A DNA stretch of 64,000 nucleotides, taken from positions 1,798,001 to 1,862,000 of the forward strand of contig NZ_LR134533.1 of assembly GCF_900638685.1 (NCBI RefSeq). The letters are read 5' to 3'. Below are positions 1-9,422 of this stretch, piece after piece. The position numbers and the translations under genes are program-made. Below the pieces are notes generated by a model, which made no database searches, was not told the DNA's origin, and worked only from the letters and a program-made list of their open reading frames with translations. This DNA comes from Neisseria weaveri. GTDB lineage: Bacteria > Pseudomonadota > Gammaproteobacteria > Burkholderiales > Neisseriaceae. Every line of letters begins with the position of its first letter. Within the stretch, counting starts at the first letter, position 1.

Positions 1-411
1 GATCCCGGCAAGTGTGCAGGCAAAAATGTTGGTTTCGGTTTTCTCGAATTTTTTTACGGTTTGTTGTGTTTCTTGGATCAGTTGTGCTTCGTTTTCCTGA
101 TTCCAATCTTGAATCAGGATGATGTTTTGAATGTCTTTTTTGATGCAAGCTTTGATAACGGTGTCGTAAGTATCGGGTGGCGTGAGAACGACGGCTAAGT
201 CGGCATTGTCGGGAATGCGCTGTATTTGGTGGTAGCTTTTAATACCGGCAACGGTTTTATGGCGTAGGTTGACCGGGGTCAGTTTGCCGGAAAACGGGGC
301 TTGAATAAGGGTGGAGAGAAAGCGTTCACCTAAGCTGTTTGGCCGTTCGCTGGCGCCAACCAAAATAATGTGCTTGGGGTTGAAGAGTGATGCAAGTGAA
401 TGTGTGCTCAT
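1..411 (-). CDS. CoA-binding domain protein (acyl-CoA synthetase, NDP-forming / GNAT type), N-terminal part
   Basis: The reading frame starts at 411 and runs off the left edge, so only about 137 residues are visible. The N-terminus reads MSTHSLASLFNPKHIILVGA followed by SERPNSLGERFL. This is the Rossmann-type CoA-binding fold (a glycine/alanine nucleotide loop after the first beta strand) found at the start of NDP-forming acetyl-CoA synthetases and of the large Pat-type protein acetyltransferases. A later stretch, LAVVLTPPDTYDTVIKACIKK, fits the second half of that fold. Whether a ligase or an acetyltransferase domain follows cannot be seen here. It is divergent from folA. Confidence 0.7.
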   Translation of the reverse strand, partial: MSTHSLASLFNPKHIILVGASERPNSLGERFLSTLIQAPFSGKLTPVNLRHKTVAGIKSYHQIQRIPDNADLAVVLTPPDTYDTVIKACIKKDIQNIILIQDWNQENEAQLIQETQQTVKKFEKTETNIFACTLAGI

Positions 412-620
412 GGTTCTTCCTTGGGCTGCGCATTGTGTTGCCATAGCGGGCTTTTTATATATGAGAGATTATCTTAATACAAATTAGCGGCGGATGCTGC
501 GGTTATTGTTTGGTTGCTATAAGGGTAAAAAGTTTTAGGTATGTGCTGCCTTTTTTGCTGGATTAGGAAAAGGCCGGTGGTATCATCGGGTTTTGAGTAA
601 TTTTTGCGAAGGTGTAGGGA

Positions 621-1109
621 ATGCAGAAAGTAACAGTGATTGCTGCCGTGGCTAAAAACGGGTGTATAGGAATTAATAACGATATGCCTTGGCATATTCC
701 TGAAGATTTTGCTTTTTTTAAGCAGTATACGATGGAGAAACCTGTCATTATGGGGAGAAAAACGTGGGAATCTTTGCCGAAAAAACCGTTGCCGGGTAGA
801 AGAAATATCGTGATCAGTCGCGATGCCGATTATTCTGCTCAAGGAGCGGAAGTGGTTACCGATATTCAGACGGCCTTGGGATTATGCAAAGATGAAGTTG
901 AAGTAATGATTATGGGTGGTGCGCAGATATATCAAGAAACAATAACAATAGCGACAGATTTACGTATCACAAAAGTGGATTCGGCGGTTGAGGGGGATGC
1001 GTTTTTTCCTGAGATTGACTCTGATATTTGGGAGGTAATTTCATGTGAGAAAGGCATAAGCAGTAAAAATGGAACGGGTTATGCTTTCGTGCATTATGTT
1101 AGGAAATAA
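621..1109 (+). CDS. folA: Dihydrofolate reductase
   Basis: This 162-residue protein reduces dihydrofolate to tetrahydrofolate with NADPH, in the cytoplasm. It aligns by eye with E. coli FolA along its whole length: IAAVAKNGCIGINNDMPWHI at the N-terminus, the active-site acid in PWHIPEDF (Asp29, equivalent to E. coli Asp27), the NADPH-binding GRKTWESL and PLPGRRNIVIS, and IMGGAQIYQ for the second cofactor loop. The ATG is preceded by an AGGTGTAGGGA Shine-Dalgarno stretch. It is a single gene, divergent from the upstream CoA-binding protein and closed by a bidirectional terminator shared with the azurin gene. Confidence 0.96.
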   Translation: MQKVTVIAAVAKNGCIGINNDMPWHIPEDFAFFKQYTMEKPVIMGRKTWESLPKKPLPGRRNIVISRDADYSAQGAEVVTDIQTALGLCKDEVEVMIMGGAQIYQETITIATDLRITKVDSAVEGDAFFPEIDSDIWEVISCEKGISSKNGTGYAFVHYVRK

Positions 1110-1161
1110 TTTTCCGAGAATTATAGGGAATGTGATGGCCGTCTGATTTTGAGAGTAATGT

Positions 1162-1197
1162 AAAACAGCCGATATCGTTAATGATATCGGCTGTTTT
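1162..1197. terminator. Bidirectional terminator between folA and laz
   Basis: A perfect 15-base inverted repeat (AAAACAGCCGATATC and its complement) with a 6-base loop has A-runs on one side and T-runs on the other. It can therefore stop the convergent folA and laz transcripts. It is one of few terminators here not built from DUS. Confidence 0.88.
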
Positions 1198-1207
1198 ATC
1201 GGGAAAA

Positions 1208-1777
1208 TTAATCAACCAAGTTGACAGTGCCGCGCATCAAGCCGATGTGGCCCGGGAATGAGCAGAAAAACTCATATTTGTTACCGGCTGAGAATTTGCT
1301 GGTATCTACGGTAACGGTAGTTTCTTCGCCACCACCGATCATTTGAGTGTGGGCAATAATGCGCTCATCACCGGCTTTGATGAAACCGGCGTCAGGACCG
1401 GCAGAGGAGCCGTCTTTTAATACAGGGTCTACATCTTCAGATTTGGCAATCACAATATTATGACCCATGGCAGCTTTCGGTAATTTACCTACATGTTTCA
1501 AGGTTAAGGTAAATTCTTTACAAGCTTTGCTGATGTTGATTTCCGAAGTATCGAATTTCATTGCGTCGTCAGAGTTGACTACTGCCGAGCAAGAAGCTTC
1601 TGCGGCAGCAGCTTCAGGAGCTGCCTCGGCAGTTGTTTCAGCAGCCGGTGCAGCAGGAGCGGAAGCCTCTGCTGTGGCAGGTGCTGCAGGTTCGGCAGCA
1701 GCCGGTGTTTCTTGTTGTTGCGAGCAGGCAGCTAAGCTTAAAGCGGCTGCGGAAATCAAAGCCAAATATGCGTTCAT
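1208..1777 (-). CDS. laz: Lipid-modified azurin (Laz/H.8-type copper lipoprotein)
   Basis: This 189-residue outer-membrane cupredoxin has an N-terminal signal with lipobox LAAC (Cys18). An Ala/Pro/Glu-rich linker of about 45 residues resembles the neisserial H.8 region. A C-terminal azurin domain of about 125 residues follows. The copper ligands are visible: His in AAMGHN, then Cys, His and Met in [10 protein letters not shown]. Laz carries electrons in the periplasmic space and is linked in Neisseria to nitrite respiration and peroxide defence. The ATG has an upstream AGGAAACC ribosome site. A perfect FNR-type dyad lies about 120 bases upstream (see the promoter entry). Confidence 0.95.
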   Translation of the reverse strand: MNAYLALISAAALSLAACSQQQETPAAAEPAAPATAEASAPAAPAAETTAEAAPEAAAAEASCSAVVNSDDAMKFDTSEINISKACKEFTLTLKHVGKLPKAAMGHNIVIAKSEDVDPVLKDGSSAGPDAGFIKAGDERIIAHTQMIGGGEETTVTVDTSKFSAGNKYEFFCSFPGHIGLMRGTVNLVD

Positions 1778-1868
1778 AATGGGTTTCCTATGGTTTTAAA
1801 GTTTCAGTTTCATTCATACGGCATTTTTAGGTACCGTTTCTTAAAATAAAATTTAAATTATAGGTTTA

Positions 1869-1910
1869 AGTATGCGGTTATGTTTTTATATAAACTTTGA
1901 TTTATATCAA
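1869..1910 (-). promoter_or_regulatory. Candidate FNR-dependent promoter of the azurin gene
   Basis: TTGATTTATATCAA at 1897-1910 is a perfect match to the FNR consensus TTGAT-N4-ATCAA. On the minus strand a CATACT hexamer (1874-1869) lies so that the centre of the box is about 32 bases from the hexamer centre. That is the spacing of a class II activator site at -41.5. The next gene in this direction is laz. A better -10 match, TATAAT at 1862-1857, is also present but sits too far from the box for class II geometry. Confidence 0.6.
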
Positions 1911-1938
1911 ATAAAAAGCGGCTAATTGAAAATCATTT

Positions 1939-2358
1939 CTATTTTTTATATTTGTCGACCAGCTTATTCAAGGCGTTTGCCAATTGAGGATGGTGTGATA
2001 ATCGGGAAGCGGTTTCATGTAGGCCGTCAAGTGTTTCTCCGCTGAGTTGAAGTGTATTTGCACGCGGTTTGGGTGGTGTGGCCGGCATCACTTTAATACG
2101 GACCGATTGTATGTTGGAACAGATAGTCTGTATTTTCGGCAGCATACTGGGAATAAGCATACGCAGTCGTGAGCAGGCCATACCGTTATTGGCGACAATA
2201 ACCAGACAGTCTTCATCGATACAGGCAACGCGGCAGTGCGCATGGAGATTGGGCGGTATCACGGTTTTGACTTGGGCGTCCAGTTTGCGCCATATTTTTA
2301 CCTGTTGCAGAAGTAGGGTGAGGCCGTGGTCTTTTTGGCTAAGATGTTCTAAATTCAT
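1939..2358 (-). CDS. DciA-like DUF721 protein (putative replicative helicase loader)
   Basis: The predicted product has 139 residues from MNLEHLSQ. The frame is open further upstream to 2451, but that extension encodes an AT-form DUS (2404-2415), so it is more likely untranslated. A KH-like DUF721 core is visible in WRKLDAQVKTVIPPNLHAHC and later in LVIVANNGMACSRLRMLIP. This family includes DciA, which helps load the DnaB helicase in bacteria that lack DnaC. The gene is divergent from secA, a common arrangement. Family assignment is moderately sure; the loader role is inferred from the family. Confidence 0.7.
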   Translation of the reverse strand: MNLEHLSQKDHGLTLLLQQVKIWRKLDAQVKTVIPPNLHAHCRVACIDEDCLVIVANNGMACSRLRMLIPSMLPKIQTICSNIQSVRIKVMPATPPKPRANTLQLSGETLDGLHETASRLSHHPQLANALNKLVDKYKK

Positions 2359-2492
2359 GGCCGATGCCTTTGCTGTATTGAAATTTGAAGGAATCACCTC
2401 CATTTCAGACGGCATTCTGAACTTAGCCGCATTGCTTGTGTTAAAATTCAAGCTTTATTGCCTATTTTATTTTTCAGGCGCAGGAAAAACTC

Positions 2493-5249
2493 ATGCTTAC
2501 TAATTTAGCCAAAAAAATCTTTGGCAGCCGTAACGACCGTCTGCTTAAACAATACCGTAAAACTGTTGTAAAAATCAATGCGCTCGAAGCAGGAATGCAG
2601 GCGCTGAGCGATGAAGAATTAAAAGCAAAAACGCCAGAATTCAAGCAACGTCTTGCAGACGGAGCGACTTTAGACGACATTTTGGCCGAAGCATTTGCAG
2701 TGTGCCGTGAGGCTTCCCGCCGCGTTTTGAACATGCGCCATTTCGACGTTCAGCTGATCGGCGGTATGGTTTTGCATAACGGTAAAATTGCTGAAATGCG
2801 TACCGGCGAAGGTAAAACTTTGGTGGCGACACTAGCGGTTTATCTGAATGCTTTGAGCGGTAAAGGTGTGCATGTGGTCACCGTCAACGATTATTTGGCT
2901 GCGCGCGACGCCGGTATTATGGAACCGTTGTACAACTTCTTGGGCTTGAGCGTCGGTGTGATTGTCAGCGACATGCAGCCGTTTTACCGCCAAACGGCTT
3001 ACAATGCCGATATTACTTATGGTACGAACAATGAGTTCGGCTTTGATTACCTGCGCGATAACATGGTTACCGACCAATACGACAAGGTGCAGCGCGATTT
3101 GGCTTTTGCCGTTGTCGACGAGGTTGACTCCATTCTGATTGATGAAGCGCGTACGCCCTTGATTATTTCCGGTCAGGCTGATGACAATGTTCAGCTTTAT
3201 CAGATTATGAACAGTGTGCCGGCAAGCTTGGTGCGTCAGGAAAAAGAAGACGGTGAAGGCGATTATTGGGTGGACGAAAAAGCCCATACGGTTTTATTAA
3301 GCGATGCCGGCCACCAGCATGCCGAAGAAATTTTGGTCAAAATGGGATTGCTGCAGGAAAACGATTCCCTGTATTCGGCAGGCAATATCGCGCTGATGCA
3401 CCATTTGATGGCTGCTTTGCGTGCACACAGTTTGTTCCACAAAGACCAACATTATGTGATTCAAGACGGTGAAGTGGTTATCGTTGATGAATTTACCGGC
3501 CGTTTGATGGCGGGGCGCCGTTGGTCGGAAGGTCTGCACCAGGCGGTTGAGGCGAAAGAAGGTGTGGAAATCAAGCGCGAGAACCAAACACTGGCTTCGA
3601 TTACTTTCCAAAACTATTTCCGCCTGTATGAAAAGCTTTCCGGTATGACCGGTACAGCCGATACGGAAGCGTTTGAATTCCAAAGCATTTACGGTTTGGA
3701 AACGGTGATTATTCCGACCAACCGTCCGATGCAGCGCAAAGATTATAACGACCAGATTTTCCGCACGGCTGAAGAAAAATACGAGGCTGTGGTTGCCGAT
3801 ATTCAAAAATGTCATGAGGCAGGGCAGCCCGTATTGGTAGGTACGACCAGTATCGAAAATTCCGAGTTGGTGTCCCGTTTATTGAATCAGGCGGGCTTGC
3901 CGCATAATGTGTTGAACGCGAAAGAGCATGAGCGTGAAGCGCTGATTGTGGCTCAAGCCGGTAAACCGGGCATGATTACCGTGGCAACCAATATGGCCGG
4001 TCGGGGTACCGATATCGTATTGGGCGGTAACGTCAAACATCAGGCGGCTGCGATTCGTGCGGACGAGTCCTTGAGCGAAGAAGAGAAAGATGCACGCATA
4101 GCCGAATTGGAAAATAATTGGCAGGAAGAACACGATAAGGTTATGGCAGCGGGCGGTTTGCACATTATCGGCACCGAGCGTCATGAAAGCCGCCGCATCG
4201 ACAACCAGCTGCGTGGCCGTGCGGGCCGTCAGGGCGACCCGGGTTCCAGCCGCTTCTATTTGTCTTTTGAAGATCCGCTATTGCGTCTGTTTGCTTTGGA
4301 TCGTGCTGCTGCGATTTTGAACCGCTTGGCACCCGAGCGCGGTGTGGCCATCGAACACGGTTTGTTGACCCGTCAGATTGAAGGGGCGCAACGCAAAGTA
4401 GAAGGCCGAAACTTCGATATGCGTAAGCAGGTGTTGGAGTATGATGATGTGGCCAACGACCAACGCCGCGTGATTTATTATCACCGTAACGAAATTCTGA
4501 CCAACAGCGATGTAGGCGAGCTGGCCAAATCGATTCGTGAAGAAGTATTGAGCGATTTGGTGGATATGTATATGCCGCAAGACAGCTTGGAAGAGGAGTG
4601 GGATATTCCTGCTTTGGAAACCCAGTTGGCATCCGAATTCAGGGTATCTGCCGACATTCGAGGTTGGCTGAAAGCGGACAATACGCTGGATAATTTGGAT
4701 ATTAAAGAGCGTTTGCTGAAGCAGGTTGAAACCGAATATGCAGAAAAATGCGAATTGGTTGGCCGCCAAACCATGAGTGGTTTTGAGCGCAATGTCATGC
4801 TTCAGGTTATTGATAATAACTGGCGTGAGCATTTAGCGTCGATGGACTACTTGCGCCAAGGCATTCACTTGCGCAGTTATGCACAGAAAAATCCGAAACA
4901 GGAATACAAGCGCGAAGCATTTAATATGTTTGAAGGCTTGTGGAGTGCAATCAAACAGAATATCGCTTCTTTGCTGGTGTCGGTTCAGGTTGAGCGTAAT
5001 GAAAATATTGCGGCGGAAACCGAGCCTAAACCTTTGGTTGATGTTCAGGAAACCCATTCAGGTGCACCGGCGATGGAAGATGTGTTGGGTGAGTCGCGTG
5101 TTGATTTGGCAACCGAGGCGTTTGATCCGAACGGTAATGATTACAGCCCGGAGGCTTTGGCCAAGAGCGGTAAGGTAGTTCACCGCAATGATCCTTGTCC
5201 GTGCGGCAGCGGTTTGAAATACAAGCAGTGCCACGGCAAATTGAAATAA
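2493..5249 (+). CDS. secA: Protein translocase ATPase subunit SecA
   Basis: This 918-residue motor drives preproteins through SecYEG. Domains in order: N-terminal nucleotide-binding domain with Walker [10 protein letters not shown] (about residue 105) and [16 protein letters not shown] (Walker B, about 210); the preprotein cross-linking region; the second nucleotide-binding domain with [10 protein letters not shown] and [11 protein letters not shown]; helical wing and scaffold; a variable linker; and the C-terminal SEC-C zinc motif [14 protein letters not shown] that contacts SecB and phospholipids. The length is normal for Betaproteobacteria. The ATG follows AGGAAAAACTC. A terminator lies just downstream, so it is probably monocistronic. 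Confidence 0.98.
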   Translation: MLTNLAKKIFGSRNDRLLKQYRKTVVKINALEAGMQALSDEELKAKTPEFKQRLADGATLDDILAEAFAVCREASRRVLNMRHFDVQLIGGMVLHNGKIAEMRTGEGKTLVATLAVYLNALSGKGVHVVTVNDYLAARDAGIMEPLYNFLGLSVGVIVSDMQPFYRQTAYNADITYGTNNEFGFDYLRDNMVTDQYDKVQRDLAFAVVDEVDSILIDEARTPLIISGQADDNVQLYQIMNSVPASLVRQEKEDGEGDYWVDEKAHTVLLSDAGHQHAEEILVKMGLLQENDSLYSAGNIALMHHLMAALRAHSLFHKDQHYVIQDGEVVIVDEFTGRLMAGRRWSEGLHQAVEAKEGVEIKRENQTLASITFQNYFRLYEKLSGMTGTADTEAFEFQSIYGLETVIIPTNRPMQRKDYNDQIFRTAEEKYEAVVADIQKCHEAGQPVLVGTTSIENSELVSRLLNQAGLPHNVLNAKEHEREALIVAQAGKPGMITVATNMAGRGTDIVLGGNVKHQAAAIRADESLSEEEKDARIAELENNWQEEHDKVMAAGGLHIIGTERHESRRIDNQLRGRAGRQGDPGSSRFYLSFEDPLLRLFALDRAAAILNRLAPERGVAIEHGLLTRQIEGAQRKVEGRNFDMRKQVLEYDDVANDQRRVIYYHRNEILTNSDVGELAKSIREEVLSDLVDMYMPQDSLEEEWDIPALETQLASEFRVSADIRGWLKADNTLDNLDIKERLLKQVETEYAEKCELVGRQTMSGFERNVMLQVIDNNWREHLASMDYLRQGIHLRSYAQKNPKQEYKREAFNMFEGLWSAIKQNIASLLVSVQVERNENIAAETEPKPLVDVQETHSGAPAMEDVLGESRVDLATEAFDPNGNDYSPEALAKSGKVVHRNDPCPCGSGLKYKQCHGKLK

Positions 5250-5257
5250 TCGAAATC

Positions 5258-5286
5258 AGCCCTGTTGTAATAACAGGGCTTTTTTT
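5258..5286 (+). terminator. secA terminator
   Basis: AGCCCTGTTG, four loop bases and AACAGGGCT are followed by seven T residues directly after secA. It is a textbook rho-independent terminator. A DUS in reverse orientation (5285-5296) starts at its end. Confidence 0.92.
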
Positions 5287-5347
5287 CAGACGGCCTTTTG
5301 TAGTTGGGGGAGAGGCCGAGACCTTTGCAAAACCCCACGCCAACAAA

Positions 5348-5385
5348 CAGCCGGAACATTCTTCATCATGTTCCGGCTGTTTTTG
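5348..5385 (+). terminator. Hairpin with T-run inside the left end of the IS
   Basis: CAGCCGGAACAT and its complement surround an 8-base loop, followed by TTTTTG. It would stop plus-strand transcripts entering the element from the secA side and so protect the minus-strand transposase gene. Confidence 0.65.
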
Positions 5386-5454
5386 CGTAAAAAGTAGACA
5401 AGCTACCCCTAAAGTCCCCTTAAAGTGCCTCATTATGAGGCACTGCCTGCCTGT

Positions 5455-6461
5455 TCAGGCAGCAACAGACACACCTATCCTGTTGGCCGCCTTCAACAGG
5501 TTCACACACATCGCCTTCAGGTGGCTTTGCGCCCTCACTTTGCCCAACCTGAAATAGGCTGCCCGTCCATAGCGGAATTTGCGGTGCAACGTACCAAAGC
5601 TTTGTTCCGCCACATAGCGCACTTTCGCCAGCCGGCCGTTGCGGATTTTCTGCTCTTGACTTAACGGGCAGCCACGGTGTGCTTTTTGCATGATGCCGTC
5701 TTTCAAGCCGCACGCTGCCAAATGTTGTCGGTTCTCCTGGCTGTCGTAGCCTTTATCCGCATAGACGGTGCTGCCTTCTGCGATGTCCGCCAGTAATGGC
5801 AGCAGGTGTTTGCACTCATGAGCATTGGCCGGGGTGATGTGCAGTTTCTCGATATAGCCGTCCGCATCGGTGCGGGTGTGTTGTTTGTAGCCCGGATGGA
5901 AGCGGCCGTCTTTTTTGATCCAACGGGCATCTTTGTCTTTACTCGGTGTAGTTTGGCTGCTGACCCGCCCTTCGTCATCCACTTCGATGGCCTGACGCTG
6001 TTTGCCGCCGGCCGTCTGAATAATGGTGGCGTCAACGATGGCGGCGGATGCTTTCTCTACTTTTAAGCCCTGGTCAGTCAGTTGGCGGTTAATCAGATCC
6101 AGCAGTCCGGCCAGGGTGTTGTCTTGAGCCAGCCAGTTGCGGAAACGGCAGAGGGTGCTGTGGTCGGGAATGCGGAAGTCGTCGAAGCGGCAGAAGAGTT
6201 GGAAATCGATACGGGTGATGAGGCTGTATTCGAGTTCGGGGTCGGAGAGGCTGTGCCATTGGCCGAGCAGGACGGCTTTGAACATGGAGAGCAAAGGATA
6301 GGCGGGACGGCCGCCGTTGTCGCGCACGTAGCGGGTTTTGCGGCCGGCGAGGTATTGTTCGATGGGTGCCGGTCAAGAATACGGTCGAGTTTGATGAGTG
6401 GGAAGCGGTCGAGATGTTTTTCGATATGGTTGAGGGCATCGGTGTGCAAAAAGCTGCTCAT
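5455..6461 (-). pseudogene. IS5-family transposase, frameshifted
   Basis: Translation begins at MSSFLHTDALNHIEKHLDRF (6461). Near 6364-6372 it leaves the main frame, after LDRILDRH. The remaining 290 codons continue in another frame and carry the DDE domain: AAIVDATIIQTAG (first Asp), ADKGYDSQENR (second Asp) and the YVAEQSFGTLHRKFRYGRAAYF region with the catalytic Glu. One missing base near the junction would explain the break, because PIEQYLAGRKTRYV in the second frame is what family members show right after this point. It is most likely inactive, although an unusual programmed frameshift is not excluded. Confidence 0.85.
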
Positions 6462-6694
6462 GAACAAAATCCTCTAAATTCCCGGAGTTTGATGTGAGTG
6501 GGAATTTAGAGGATTTTTGAGGGTTTTGCAAAGGTCTCAGGCCGTCTGAAAATTTCAATATCGGATAATGGCTTGGTACGTTCGATGTCGGAGTGCCGGT
6601 CAGCTTAAACTGCTTTATCTGTTTAAAGCAGTTTGCATTTTCAGTTTGCATTCGGAATGAAATAAGGGATAAAAAAAGCAGCCGGTGATTAAAA

Positions 6695-6720
6695 AGGCCG
6701 TCTGAAATTTCAGACGGCCT
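6695..6720. terminator. DUS inverted pair, terminator of aspA
   Basis: AGGCCGTCTGAA and its complement are separated by two bases and flanked by A- and T-runs, just after the aspA stop. Such DUS pairs act both as uptake signals and as terminators in Neisseria. The 218-base gap around it (6539-6757) also holds the right half of the IS-interrupted DUS (6539-6550) and no gene that I can see. Confidence 0.85.
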
Positions 6721-6757
6721 TTGCTTATCGGTTAAACGGTATTAAGGGTGATTGACC

Positions 6758-8173
6758 TTATTTAAAGCGTTTGGCTTTGTATTGTGGATTCATCAGATTG
6801 GCAGGAGACAGAATATCGTCCAATTCTTCCGCACTGAGCAAGCCTTTTTCTAAAACGACTTCGCGGACGCTCTTGCCGGTTTGCGCGCAGATTTTGCCGA
6901 CCATGTCGCCGTTGTGGTGTCCGATGAACGGGTTCAGGTAGGTAACCAAACCGATGGAATTGAAAACATATTGCTCACATACATGGCGGTTGGCAGTAAT
7001 GCCGTCGATACATTTGTCTTGCAGGTTGATGCAGGCATTGCCGAGCAGGGAGATACTTTCAAACAGGGCTTGGCCGATAACCGGTTCCATCACGTTGAGC
7101 TGAAGTTGTCCGGCTTCGGCGGCAAAGGTGATGGTGGTGTCATTGCCGATGATCTTGAAGCAGACTTGGTTGACCACTTCGGGAATCACGGGGTTTACTT
7201 TGGCCGGCATAATCGATGAACCGGCCTGCATTTCGGGCAGGTTGATTTCGTTCAAACCGGCGCGCGGCCCGGAAGACAGCAGACGCAAGTCGTTGCAGAT
7301 TTTGGAAAGTTTCACGGCAGTACGCTTTAATGCGCCGTGAAGCATGACATAAGTGCCGCAGTCGGAAGTGGCTTCAATCAGGTTGGGAGCCAGTCTGCAG
7401 TTTAAACCGCTGATTTCGGACAGTTTGGCTACGGCCAAAGGTGCATAGCCTTCGGGCGTATTGACGCCTGTGCCGATGGCAGTTGCGCCCAAGTTGATTT
7501 TCAGCAACATTTGGGCGGTTCGGTGCAGATTGTTGATTTCTTCATCCATCAATACGGCATAAGCGGAAAACTCTTGGCCGAGTGTCATCGGTACGGCATC
7601 TTGCAGCTGAGTGCGGCCCATTTTCAGAATGTCGGCAAATTCTTCTGCTTTTTGTTCGAACGATTTTTTCAGACGGCCTATTTTTTCCAAAGTGGCGGCA
7701 AGGCTGTTGTATACCGCCAATCTGAAGCCGGTCGGGTAGGCGTCGTTGGTGGATTGGCTGGCATTGACGTGATCCATCGGGTTGATGATGTCGTAGCGGC
7801 CTTTTTCGTGTCCGAGCAACTCTAAAGCCAGATTGGCGATGACTTCGTTGGTATTCATATTCACCGAAGTCCCAGCGCCGCCTTGATACACGTCGGAAGG
7901 GAATTGGTCGAGACAGCGGTTGTTGAGCAGCACTTCGTCGCAGGCCGCTTCGATGGCGCGGGCGATTTCGGCAGGAATCACCCCAAGTTCGCCGTTGGTG
8001 CGGGCGGTGGCCTTCTTAACCATCACCATGCCGCGTACAAATTCGGGAATATCGGAAATGGTTTGCTGCGAAATATTAAAGTTTTCCACGGCACGCAAGG
8101 TGTGGATGCCCCAATAGGCATCAGCCGGAATCTCGCGTTCGCCGAGTAAGTCGTGTTCGATACGGGTATTCAT
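6758..8173 (-). CDS. aspA: Aspartate ammonia-lyase
   Basis: This 471-residue cytoplasmic enzyme converts L-aspartate to fumarate and ammonia. The sequence follows E. coli AspA closely: [20 protein letters not shown] at the start, [17 protein letters not shown], and the fumarase/aspartase signature [15 protein letters not shown]. It differs from class II fumarase in these signature regions. The start at 8173 ([10 protein letters not shown]) has GGAGAAACG directly upstream and is preferred over an in-frame ATG five codons earlier. The gene is monocistronic and divergent from the pseudouridine synthase. Confidence 0.93.
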   Translation of the reverse strand: MNTRIEHDLLGEREIPADAYWGIHTLRAVENFNISQQTISDIPEFVRGMVMVKKATARTNGELGVIPAEIARAIEAACDEVLLNNRCLDQFPSDVYQGGAGTSVNMNTNEVIANLALELLGHEKGRYDIINPMDHVNASQSTNDAYPTGFRLAVYNSLAATLEKIGRLKKSFEQKAEEFADILKMGRTQLQDAVPMTLGQEFSAYAVLMDEEINNLHRTAQMLLKINLGATAIGTGVNTPEGYAPLAVAKLSEISGLNCRLAPNLIEATSDCGTYVMLHGALKRTAVKLSKICNDLRLLSSGPRAGLNEINLPEMQAGSSIMPAKVNPVIPEVVNQVCFKIIGNDTTITFAAEAGQLQLNVMEPVIGQALFESISLLGNACINLQDKCIDGITANRHVCEQYVFNSIGLVTYLNPFIGHHNGDMVGKICAQTGKSVREVVLEKGLLSAEELDDILSPANLMNPQYKAKRFK

Positions 8174-8544
8174 CGTTTCTCCAAACAATTTCAGGATTGA
8201 AAATTCGGAAAGTATTATAGTTCAGCCATTTTTTGCTTTGCAATGGCATTAAATGGTGAGAATTTTTTATATTTGTTGTTTTATTAGAAAAATTTTCAGC
8301 ATTTTATTTCAATGTATAAATTCTTACGCTTTTTTGTAATTTAAATACTCGATTGGCGGATAATCGGGTGTGATTGCTTGGAATATTTTTCTGTCATGGG
8401 GGAAGAGGAAATATAATTTCATAAAAAATCCGGCAAAACAGAAATAAAAATGCCGAAAGCTTGCGGAGAATCAAATCAAAAAAGCTTGTGGCAAACGTGT
8501 ATAATCGCTTTTTTATCATCAGGCCGTCTGAAAGATTGACAACC
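8174..8544. promoter_or_regulatory. Divergent AT-rich promoter region between aspA and the pseudouridine synthase
   Basis: This 371-base gap without a gene is strongly AT-rich between about 8190 and 8350, as expected for promoters. I found no FNR-type dyad or other clear operator. A single DUS (AGGCCGTCTGAA, 8521-8532) sits just before the pseudouridine synthase start. In-frame codons upstream of 8545 would translate that DUS and are therefore not counted as coding. Confidence 0.5.
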
Positions 8545-9288
8545 ATGCAAGACCAAACCGACGAACCGATGCGCCTTTCCAAACGCATGGCACAACTGGG
8601 TTTATGTTCCCGCCGCGAAGCCGACAGCTATATCGAACAAGGCTGGGTAAAGGTAAACGGGCAAACCGCCGTGCTAGGCCAGAAAGTGCTGGTTTCCGAC
8701 CGTATCGACCTGAATAAACAGGCACATGAAAAACAGGCGCAGCGGGTAACGATACTTTTGAACAAGCCGGTGGGTTATGTGAGCGCGCAGGCTGAAAAAG
8801 GCTACAAATCGGCTGCCGAACTGATTACGCCCGAAAACCGTTGGGAAGGCGATACCAGCCGCATTGAGTTCAGCGAAAAACACCGCTTCGGACTGGCACC
8901 GGCAGGGCGCTTGGATATCGATTCGGTGGGCTTGCTGGTATTGACGCAAGACGGCCGTATTGCCAAACAGCTCATTGGCGAGAACAGCGGCAGCGAAAAA
9001 GAATATCTCGTGCGCGTCAAAGGCAAATTGGGTGATGAAGGTTTGCGTCTGTTGAACCACGGTTTGAGTTTGGACGGCGAAAAACTCCGCCCTGCCAAAG
9101 TGGAATGGCAAAACGAAGACCAACTGCGCTTTGTTCTGAAACAAGGCAAGAAGCGGCAAATCCGACGTATGTGCGAATTGGTCGGCTTGCGTGTTGTCGG
9201 GCTGAAGCGTATCCGTATGGGGAAAGTGAAGCTCGGCAGACTGCCGCCGGGGAAATGGCGTTATTTGGGCGCGGATGAACAGTTTTAA
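8545..9288 (+). CDS. RsuA/RluB/RluE/RluF-family pseudouridine synthase, RluF-like
   Basis: The 247-residue protein has an S4 RNA-binding domain ([30 protein letters not shown], about residues 9-70). A pseudouridine synthase domain follows, with catalytic motif [18 protein letters not shown] (Asp in GRLD). The family motif [14 protein letters not shown] lies near the C-terminus. It would isomerise one uridine in rRNA. The overall pattern ([12 protein letters not shown], late GKWRYLG) suggests RluF (23S position 2604), but RluB/E or RsuA specificity cannot be excluded. The start ATG at 8545 follows the DUS; the upstream in-frame extension is probably not translated. Confidence 0.8.
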   Translation: MQDQTDEPMRLSKRMAQLGLCSRREADSYIEQGWVKVNGQTAVLGQKVLVSDRIDLNKQAHEKQAQRVTILLNKPVGYVSAQAEKGYKSAAELITPENRWEGDTSRIEFSEKHRFGLAPAGRLDIDSVGLLVLTQDGRIAKQLIGENSGSEKEYLVRVKGKLGDEGLRLLNHGLSLDGEKLRPAKVEWQNEDQLRFVLKQGKKRQIRRMCELVGLRVVGLKRIRMGKVKLGRLPPGKWRYLGADEQF

Positions 9289-9297
9289 GATGATTTG

Positions 9298-9324
9298 AGG
9301 CTGTCTGAAAATTTCAGACGGCCT
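9298..9324. terminator. DUS pair after the pseudouridine synthase gene
   Basis: AGGCTGTCTGAA (one base off the DUS) and a perfect reverse DUS are separated by three bases. Together they form a stem that can end the upstream transcript. Confidence 0.75.
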
Positions 9325-9422
9325 CTTGCTATTTGTCTGTATCGGTATAGTTGCGATATGCTGTTTGGGCGTGGTTGGTTTTATGTGATTGTGTTGTTTA
9401 AAGACAGAATAAGGAGAAAAAG

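Larger units (their letters stand above)
5318..6538 (-). mobile_element. IS5-family insertion sequence (IS1106-like)
   Basis: The 1221-base element is bounded by perfect 18-base inverted repeats, GAGACCTTTGCAAAACCC at 5318-5335 and its complement at 6521-6538. The five bases AGGCC occur directly outside both ends (5313-5317 and 6539-6543), consistent with a target-site duplication. It contains one transposase frame on the minus strand, broken by a frameshift. The right flank plus one copy of AGGCC restores an intact AGGCCGTCTGAA, so the element landed inside a DUS. Similarity to neisserial IS1106-type elements is judged from memory of the transposase sequence. Confidence 0.9.

Noticed and set aside
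1467..1799. Plus-strand Ala-rich open frame opposite laz
   Set aside because: Complement of the Ala/Pro/Glu linker of azurin; no start signals or family.
2359..2451. N-terminal extension of the DciA-like protein
   Set aside because: The extension translates an AT-form DUS and promoter-like sequence; the start at 2358 fits the family better.
6355..6380. Programmed frameshift in the transposase
   Set aside because: No slippery heptamer or following structure at the junction; treated as a disrupted gene.
8461..8544. 28-codon extension of the pseudouridine synthase
   Set aside because: It reads through a DUS (RPSERL) and precedes the first S4-domain residue; no good ribosome site.
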